Below, in pieces: positions 58,389-64,000 of a stretch of DNA of 64,000 nt. Origin of the DNA: Aquitalea pelogenes (GTDB lineage Bacteria > Pseudomonadota > Gammaproteobacteria > Burkholderiales > Chromobacteriaceae). The stretch is taken from positions 38,577 through 102,576 of the forward strand of contig NZ_LNQV01000012.1 of NCBI RefSeq assembly GCF_001515305.1, given 5' to 3'. The translations under genes and the position numbers were made by a program. Under the pieces are notes generated by a model. That model did no database searches and had not been told where the DNA came from. It saw only the letters and a program-made list of their open reading frames with translations. How positions within the stretch are numbered: position 1 is the first letter of the stretch; each line of letters opens with the position of its first letter.

Positions 58389-60346
58389 AAAACCTGATCC
58401 GCATTCTGCTGCTGGTACTGGGCATGTTGCTGTCGCTGCATGCCGGGGCCAGCTCCGCCAACTCCAAACTGATCATCCTGTGCTACCACGAAGTGGCTGA
58501 AGATGCCTTGTCGCTGTCCGACCCGTATGCGGTGGATGTGCAGCTGTTATCCAAACAACTGGCCTGGATGAAAGGGCAGGGTTACCACTTTGTCAGCGTG
58601 GATGACATTCTGTCCGACCGCAACGGTACGCGTCCCTTGCCGGAAAAAGCCGTACTGCTGAGCTTTGACGACGGTTACCAGAGCATGTACAGCAAGGTTT
58701 TCCCCATTCTCAAGCAGTTCAAGGCCCCGGCCGTGGTGGCGCTGGTGGGTTCCTGGCTGGTGCCGCGGGACGATCAGGAAGTGCAATACGGCGACATCTG
58801 GGTGCCGCGCAGCCGTTTTCTCAGCTGGGATGAAATCAGGGAAATGAAAGCCAGCGGGCTGATTGAAATTGCCAGCCATTCCTACGCCATGCACAAGGGG
58901 GTGATGGCCAATCCGCAAGGCGGCTCCGAACCGGCTTATACCAGCCCCAGCTGGAGCGAGGGCAAGTACGAAAGCTACGACGCCTATCTGGCCCGCGCTG
59001 CGGCGGACATGAAAAAGAACAGTGACTACCTGGCAGAAAAGCTGGGCGAGCGTCCGCGCGTGATGGTGTGGCCGTATGGTGCCTACAATTTCCGCGTGAC
59101 CAAGCTGGCGGGTGAGCTGGGCATGCCCATCACCATGAGCCTGGACGATGGCATCAACACCGGCAAGACACCACTGGAAGCCATGCGCCGCGTGCTGATG
59201 GATGCGCGTACCAGGATTCCGGAGCTGGCCTTCCAGTTTCACCAGCTGGAGAAGTTTCCCGATGGTGTGCGACCGGAATCCAGCCGCATCATGCATGTGG
59301 ACCTGGACTACATCTACGACCCGGACCCGGCTCAGCAGGACAGGAACATCGATGCCCTGCTTGATAGGGTGAAGGCCATGGGTGTGAGCACGGTCTACCT
59401 GCAAGCCTTTGCCGACCCCAAGGGCACTGGCGAAGCCGAGGCGCTGTATTTCCCCAACCGTTACCTGCCAATGCGCGCCGACCTGTTCAACCGCGTGGCC
59501 TGGTCGCTGGACACCCGCTGCGATGTGAAAGTGTATGCCTGGATGCCGCTGCTGGCTTTCAAGCTGCCGGACAGCAACCCGGTGGCCGGCAAGCTGGTGC
59601 TGGCTGCCTCGCGTGACGGTTCGCCACCACAGGTGAAAGGCTATCGCCGCCTGTCGCCGTATTCGGCCGAGGCCCGCGCCACCATCCGCGGCATTTACGA
59701 AGACCTGGCACGCGGCGCTCACTTTCATGGGCTGCTGTTCCATGACGACGCCACCCTGTCCGACGATGAAGACGTCAGCACCGACGCCCAGGCCTGGTAT
59801 CAGCAACAGGGCCTGCCGCTGAACCCGGCCGAGGCACGCAAGGACCCGGCCACCCTGGCACGCTGGACCAGCGAAAAGATCAAGCGGCTGGATGACTTCA
59901 GCCTGGAACTGGCCGAGCTGGTGAAAACCTACGAACCGGCGCTCAAGGTAGCCCGCAATTACTACGCCCCGGTGGTGCTCAACCCGGCCTCGGAAACCTG
60001 GTTTGCCCAGTCCTACCGCAGCGGTTTGCAGAACTACGACTACGTTGCGGTGATGGCCATGCCTTATATGGAAAAGGCCGAGCAGCCCAGGCAATGGATG
60101 CAGGCGCTACTGAAGGACGTGAAGGACATTCCGGGTGCGCTGGACAAGACCGTGTTCGAACTGCAAGCCACCAACTGGCGCACCAATCAGCCGGTACCGG
60201 CCGAAGAGCTGGTGGAGACGGTGAATACCCTGCACGAGCAAGGTGCCCGCCACTTTGCCTACTACCCGGATGACCAGTTCAAGGACCAGCCAAAGCTGTC
60301 GGTCATCCGGCGGGTGTTTTCCATGAAATCCAATCCGGCCGAATAA
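58385..60346 (+). CDS. pgaB: Poly-beta-1,6-N-acetylglucosamine N-deacetylase PgaB
   Basis: This 653-residue protein removes part of the acetyl groups from PNAG for export. The NodB deacetylase domain has SFDDGYQS at 93-100 and the metal His in IASHSYAMHK. The C-terminal half is the glycoside hydrolase-like domain (HVDLDYIYDPDPAQQDRNIDALLDRV, RADLFNRVAWSLDTR). The signal peptide lacks a lipobox cysteine, unlike E. coli PgaB, which is a lipoprotein. It overlaps pgaA by ATGA. Confidence 0.94.
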   Translation: MKNLIRILLLVLGMLLSLHAGASSANSKLIILCYHEVAEDALSLSDPYAVDVQLLSKQLAWMKGQGYHFVSVDDILSDRNGTRPLPEKAVLLSFDDGYQSMYSKVFPILKQFKAPAVVALVGSWLVPRDDQEVQYGDIWVPRSRFLSWDEIREMKASGLIEIASHSYAMHKGVMANPQGGSEPAYTSPSWSEGKYESYDAYLARAAADMKKNSDYLAEKLGERPRVMVWPYGAYNFRVTKLAGELGMPITMSLDDGINTGKTPLEAMRRVLMDARTRIPELAFQFHQLEKFPDGVRPESSRIMHVDLDYIYDPDPAQQDRNIDALLDRVKAMGVSTVYLQAFADPKGTGEAEALYFPNRYLPMRADLFNRVAWSLDTRCDVKVYAWMPLLAFKLPDSNPVAGKLVLAASRDGSPPQVKGYRRLSPYSAEARATIRGIYEDLARGAHFHGLLFHDDATLSDDEDVSTDAQAWYQQQGLPLNPAEARKDPATLARWTSEKIKRLDDFSLELAELVKTYEPALKVARNYYAPVVLNPASETWFAQSYRSGLQNYDYVAVMAMPYMEKAEQPRQWMQALLKDVKDIPGALDKTVFELQATNWRTNQPVPAEELVETVNTLHEQGARHFAYYPDDQFKDQPKLSVIRRVFSMKSNPAE

Positions 60347-60358
60347 GGGGAGACCACG

Positions 60359-61612
60359 ATGAGCACATTGATTGCAGTGATTCTGGCCTTCGCCTTCTAC
60401 TACCCGCTGTTCATGGCCTGGTTGTGGATGCAGGGGGCGGTGTTCTACTACTGGCATTACGAGCGCAAGGACCCGCCGGTCTCCCAGCCGCCAGTGCTGG
60501 ATTACCCGCCGGTTTCGGTCATCATTCCTTGCTACAACGAGGGGCAGAATGCGCGGGAAACCATCGGTGCCGCGCTGGCGCTGGATTATCCGGATTTTGA
60601 AGTCATTGCCGTCAACGACGGCAGCACCGACGACACCGGCAGCATCCTGAACGAACTGGCGGCCAGCAACCCGCGCCTGAGGGTGATTCACCAGTCACCC
60701 AATCAGGGCAAGGCGGTGGGGCTGAACACCGCACTGGCTTTTTCGCGCAACGAATACCTGCTGTGCATTGATGGCGATGCGGTGCTGGACCCTTATTCCG
60801 CCAAATGGCTGCTGCGCCACTTCATCAGCTCGCCGCGCGTGGCGGCTGTCACCGGCAACCCGCGTATCCGCAACCGCACCACACTCCTGGGGCGGCTGCA
60901 AGTGGGGGAATTCACCGCCATCATCGGCCTGATCAAACGTGCCCAGCGTGCCTATGGCCGCCTGTTCACGGTGTCGGGCGTCATCAGCGCCTTTCGCAAG
61001 TCGGCAGTGATAGAAGCGGGCATGTGGAGCGAGGACATGCTGACCGAGGACATCGACATCAGCTGGAAGCTGCAACACAAGCACTGGGCCGTGCGCTTCG
61101 AACCGCATGCGCTGGTGTGGATCCTGATGCCGGAAACCCTCAGGGGCCTGTTCAAGCAGCGGGTGCGCTGGGCCAAGGGCGGCACGCAGGCGCTGATGCG
61201 CAATGCCTGGGTGTTCACCAGCTGGCGGCACCGTTACATGTGGCCCATCTATCTGGAGTATTTCCTCAGCGTGGTGTGGTCGTACAGCATGGCCTTCGTT
61301 ATTTGCTACTGGCTGGCTTCGCTGCTGCTGCCCAACATGCTGCAATCCATCTCCAGCCCCTTCCTGCCGGGCTGGTACGGCCTGCTGCTGGGCTATACCT
61401 GCCTCACCCAGTTTGCCGTGAGCAAGGCCATCGACAGCCAGTATGACAAGGGGCTGGGCAGGAATTACTACTGGATGATCTGGTATCCGCTGGCGTACTG
61501 GCTGCTCAATGTGCTGACTTCGGTGTACGCCTTTCCTCAAGCTGTCATCAGAAAGAAAGGGACCCGGGCCCGCTGGACCAGTCCCGATCGGGGAGTTCAT
61601 TATGGAAAATAG
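60359..61612 (+). CDS. pgaC: Poly-beta-1,6-N-acetylglucosamine synthase PgaC
   Basis: This 417-residue family 2 glycosyltransferase polymerises GlcNAc from UDP-GlcNAc at the inner membrane. It has an N-terminal membrane segment, then the catalytic motifs VNDGSTDD, IDGDAV, TEDIDIS and KQRVRWAKG, and three to four C-terminal membrane segments. It needs PgaD and c-di-GMP in E. coli. GGGGAG lies before the ATG. Confidence 0.95.
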   Translation: MSTLIAVILAFAFYYPLFMAWLWMQGAVFYYWHYERKDPPVSQPPVLDYPPVSVIIPCYNEGQNARETIGAALALDYPDFEVIAVNDGSTDDTGSILNELAASNPRLRVIHQSPNQGKAVGLNTALAFSRNEYLLCIDGDAVLDPYSAKWLLRHFISSPRVAAVTGNPRIRNRTTLLGRLQVGEFTAIIGLIKRAQRAYGRLFTVSGVISAFRKSAVIEAGMWSEDMLTEDIDISWKLQHKHWAVRFEPHALVWILMPETLRGLFKQRVRWAKGGTQALMRNAWVFTSWRHRYMWPIYLEYFLSVVWSYSMAFVICYWLASLLLPNMLQSISSPFLPGWYGLLLGYTCLTQFAVSKAIDSQYDKGLGRNYYWMIWYPLAYWLLNVLTSVYAFPQAVIRKKGTRARWTSPDRGVHYGK

Positions 61613-62045
61613 TGCCGACAAACTGATTATCGAAGCGCCGCACCTGCTGTCGCCGCCGCAGCGCTTCCTGTCCTGGTTCCTCACCACGCTGGGCTGGGTG
61701 GTCTGGTGCTATCTGTGGCTGCCGGCATGGCAGTGGTGCGCGGATGTATTGCAGTCCGGAGGCGTGTTCGATTCCGCGCGCAGCAGTGGCGAGCTGATCA
61801 CGCTGGGCATCTACACGCTGATTGGTGTCACGCTGGGCACCGCTCTGGTGGTATGGGCCATGTCCAGTTACTACAAGTACAAGGGGGTGGACCGCCGCAA
61901 ACCGCGCGGTAATGCCAGACCGCAAGATGTCGCCCGGCAGCTGGGCATTCCGCTGGAAGTGCTGCTGGCGGGCAAGGACAAGCAGGTCATGGTGGTACAC
62001 CATCTGACGGATGGAGGCATTGCCCGCGTGGAAGCCTTGGGCTGA
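61602..62045 (+). CDS. pgaD: PgaD, PNAG synthase auxiliary subunit
   Basis: This 147-residue protein has two membrane segments (about 22-45 and 65-88) and a short cytoplasmic tail, as in PgaD. PgaC and PgaD together bind c-di-GMP in E. coli. Its start lies inside the end of pgaC (11-base overlap). Sequence of PgaD is weakly conserved, so the call relies on size, topology and position. Confidence 0.87.
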   Translation: MENSADKLIIEAPHLLSPPQRFLSWFLTTLGWVVWCYLWLPAWQWCADVLQSGGVFDSARSSGELITLGIYTLIGVTLGTALVVWAMSSYYKYKGVDRRKPRGNARPQDVARQLGIPLEVLLAGKDKQVMVVHHLTDGGIARVEALG

Positions 62046-62065
62046 GTGCTTTTCCTGTTCATCTG

Positions 62066-62104
62066 CAACCCCGTCAGGCCTGGCAAGGCCGGGCGGGGTT
62101 TTTT
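62066..62104 (+). terminator. Terminator of the pga operon
   Basis: Outer stem AACCCCG/CGGGGTT with inner GGCC pairing, followed by six T, 20 bases past the pgaD stop. Confidence 0.82.
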
Positions 62105-62183
62105 GATGGCAGCGCAGGCTTGCGGATGCCGCACGCGCAGTCGCATGGCATGATATGGCATTCACCATCACCGGACTCACACC

Positions 62184-62675
62184 ATGTTTGCCCATGCTTT
62201 TGCCTACAAACAGTGGGCCGACCAGCGCACCTTGCAGGCCATCGCCACGCTGGATGCCACTCTTCAGTCAGCCACTATGGGGTTTGTCTGCCAGCAGCTC
62301 AATCACATGCTGATCGTGGAAGAGTTGTTCCGCGCCCGCTTGCTGGGCCTGCCTGCGCCGCATGCTGCCACCAACAGTGCGCAACTGCCTGAACTGACCG
62401 AGCTGGAGCGCCGTCTGCTGGCGTCCGACGCCTGGTTTGCCAGCCATGTTGCCGGCATGGAACCGGACCGTGCGGCAGAAATCATCTGTTTCGTGTTTGC
62501 CGATGGCCTGGCAGGCAGCATGAGCCGGGAGGAAATCCTGTTTCACATCCTCAATCACGGCACCTATCACCGTGGTGCCATTGGTCATGCGCTGGAGCTG
62601 GCCGGGGCACAGCGGCCGGCGGATACCTATACTGTTTACATTCATGCTGCACAGCCAGAACGAAGACTCAGCTAA
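62184..62675 (+). CDS. DinB family protein
   Basis: This 163-residue four-helix protein fits the DinB/YfiT fold. The three metal-binding histidines are in QQLNHMLIVEE and HGTYHRGAIGHALE. Family members include thiol transferases and stress-induced proteins; the start MFAHAFAYKQWADQRTL is typical of the group. The reaction is unknown. Confidence 0.87.
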   Translation: MFAHAFAYKQWADQRTLQAIATLDATLQSATMGFVCQQLNHMLIVEELFRARLLGLPAPHAATNSAQLPELTELERRLLASDAWFASHVAGMEPDRAAEIICFVFADGLAGSMSREEILFHILNHGTYHRGAIGHALELAGAQRPADTYTVYIHAAQPERRLS

Positions 62676-62749
62676 ACCTGATTGATCGCTGTTGTCTGTC
62701 TGAGCGGCGGGGCAAGCCGTAGTGAGTGGAGCTGATACAGGGGGATGTC

Positions 62750-63559
62750 ATGACGCGGTGCTCAAGCCTGCTGCTGACTTTGCTGGGACTGATGCTGTCA
62801 GCTTGTCAGCTGACTCCGGATGAAGGCAGCCTGGGACGTGTTCTGGTCAGCGAGGTACCGACGCAACGCGCCGCGCTGCATCAGTTTGCGCAACTGGAAC
62901 CATGGCTGGAGCAATTTGACAGTGAAATCCGCGCCGGGCGGCTGGTGCAGGTGCGGTGTGTGATTCCGGATGAAAAGGCATACGATGGCTATCGTCAGTG
63001 GCAGCGCTTGCTGTTGTTACCGGCGCGTGGCACGGTGCAGGAGAAGGATTATGTCCGGATCAGCAAACATGCTGATCCGGCATTGAGCGGGAAGTTGTTC
63101 CAGTACCAGGCCACCATCGACGATGCCTCCGCCCTGCCGTTTTATCTGCATAGCTATCGCCCCGGTGGCACGGTATTCCGGGAACTGGAGTGCCGCTTCG
63201 GTGCGGATGGTGTGCCGCAAGCGGTTGAAGCAGGCATGGCTGTCCAGGCATGGACGCTGGACTTTGCCCGAGCCGAGCGGGCCAGGCACCAGCAGTTTTC
63301 CGATGCGGACTTTGCTGCCGGTCGGGTAGGGGTCGGGACCTGTGCGCTGCGCGACATCTTTGGCGAATATTACTATCAGCCAATATGGCTGTTTCATGTA
63401 GCTGAGGGCAGCCAGATCCGCAAGGGCGACGTGGTTGAGCTACGGTTTGGCGAGACCGAGTCGGGTGGCGGTGTTGGCCATGTTTCCACCATGACGCGCA
63501 AGCTGGGCAAGCGCGAGGACTTTGTCAGCAACACCAACCCGCTGTTTACCTGCCGTTGA
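62750..63559 (+). CDS. Putative lipoprotein of unknown function
   Basis: This encodes 269 residues from ATG 62750, preceded by GGGGG. The signal peptide ends in the lipobox LMLSAC (about residues 14-19). The mature protein has about 250 residues with cysteines in RCVIP, ECRFG, GTCALR and a final FTCR. No family is recognised. It is convergent with the hydrogenase gene. Confidence 0.72.
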   Translation: MTRCSSLLLTLLGLMLSACQLTPDEGSLGRVLVSEVPTQRAALHQFAQLEPWLEQFDSEIRAGRLVQVRCVIPDEKAYDGYRQWQRLLLLPARGTVQEKDYVRISKHADPALSGKLFQYQATIDDASALPFYLHSYRPGGTVFRELECRFGADGVPQAVEAGMAVQAWTLDFARAERARHQQFSDADFAAGRVGVGTCALRDIFGEYYYQPIWLFHVAEGSQIRKGDVVELRFGETESGGGVGHVSTMTRKLGKREDFVSNTNPLFTCR

Positions 63560-63608
63560 TCCCGGAACCGGGCAAGCGCACATGGCCGGACATGAAAGAT
63601 AAGCTGCG

Positions 63609-64000
63609 CTAGTGCGTGGTACACACCTGACAGGGGTCGAAGCTGCGCACGATGTGCTGCACGTGCAAGGCTTGCGGGTCGCTGGCTTCCACCCCTTCCA
63701 GTGCCTTTTCCAGCGGGCCGGGCAGGCCCTGGCTGTCGCGCGGCGAGAAATTCCATGTCGTCGGCGCGATGATCTGGTAGCGGCTGATGCGCCCGGCATC
63801 CAGTGCCACCCAGTGCCCCAGCATGCCGCGTGCCGCCTCGGTCAGGCCGATGGCCTGGCTGTGTTGTGGCTGGGTGGGGGTGGCCAGCTGGAATGCGTCG
63901 TCCAGTTGCAATGCCGCCAGCCATTGTTCCATCTGCGGCACGATGCGTGCCACTTCGGTAAGGCGCGCCACCACCCGGCTCAGTACATTGCCACCATGTT
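63609..64000 (-). CDS. [NiFe]-hydrogenase large subunit, H2-sensing (HupV/HoxC) type, C-terminal part
   Basis: The frame is open to the window edge and shows the C-terminal 130 residues of a NiFe-hydrogenase large subunit: GGNVLSRVVARL, AARGMLGHWV, YQIIAPTTWNFSPRD, GPLEKAL and RSFDPCQVCTTH. The DPCxxC motif gives two of the four Ni-Fe cysteines. The protein stops directly after the His of the C-terminal motif, without the extension that energy-converting enzymes need for protease processing. That ending is known for regulatory hydrogenases HupV/HoxC. Confidence 0.88.
   Translation of the reverse strand, partial: HGGNVLSRVVARLTEVARIVPQMEQWLAALQLDDAFQLATPTQPQHSQAIGLTEAARGMLGHWVALDAGRISRYQIIAPTTWNFSPRDSQGLPGPLEKALEGVEASDPQALHVQHIVRSFDPCQVCTTH

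Overview
This 64 kb window is a gene-dense, GC-rich stretch of a betaproteobacterial chromosome. The gene content and order point to Neisseriales, most likely a Chromobacteriaceae relative (Aquitalea, Chromobacterium or Vogesella type). Reasons are the tgt-yajC-secD-secF and thrS-infC-rpmI-rplT-pheST-ihfA clusters, the PhaR/phasin pair, a beta H-NS with the TWTGRGRKP motif, and a complete pga operon. The genus is an inference; no ribosomal RNA is present.

Region by region. 1-8.5 kb: the end of mnmA, a Nudix hydrolase, bfd under a likely Fur site, a frameshifted DUF945 protein, a fatty acid desaturase, then an Nramp-family transporter and MgtC behind a long leader that carries small ORFs. 8.5-19.2 kb: ridA, then a long minus-strand series miaA, sbcB, tdk, mutL, dedA, secF, secD, yajC, tgt. 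19.4-27.3 kb: tRNA-Val and the translation operon thrS to ihfA plus a MerR gene and tRNA-Pro. 27.5-35.1 kb: an HdeA-like acid chaperone, then a signalling and aldehyde-oxidation locus with a LuxR-type response regulator, a FIST sensor (frameshifted), a PAS hybrid kinase of the NahK/ErcS' type, an ExaC-like aldehyde dehydrogenase and DUF779. 35.2-43 kb: small conserved genes, a chemoreceptor with an unusual layout, mscL, tRNA-Asn, ygfZ, an H-NS gene and an unidentified frameshifted gene. 43-51.6 kb: an M14 peptidase, phasin and PhaR, beta-alanine catabolism genes (bauA and an mmsA/bauC dehydrogenase) with a divergent frameshifted AraC regulator, ohr and a membrane protein. 51.7-64 kb: rimO, a HupT/HoxJ-like kinase, the pgaABCD exopolysaccharide operon, a DinB protein, a lipoprotein, and the C-terminal part of a [NiFe]-hydrogenase large subunit of the H2-sensing type, cut by the window edge.

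Main points for a second look. (1) The Nramp protein has Ala in place of the metal-binding Asn (TM1) and Met (TM6), sits next to MgtC, and has a leader with a short ORF that begins Met-Asp-Pro-Tyr-Pro followed by a C-rich, G-poor stretch. This resembles the MgtL/Rho logic of Mg2+ transporter leaders. (2) The FIST/NahK/ErdR-like locus links a possible nitric oxide or metabolite sensor to aldehyde oxidation. (3) A HupT/HoxJ-like kinase and a regulatory hydrogenase subunit flank a poly-GlcNAc operon. (4) Four genes are each broken by exactly one missing base, nearly all a CC read as C, which looks like sequencing or assembly error rather than gene decay.
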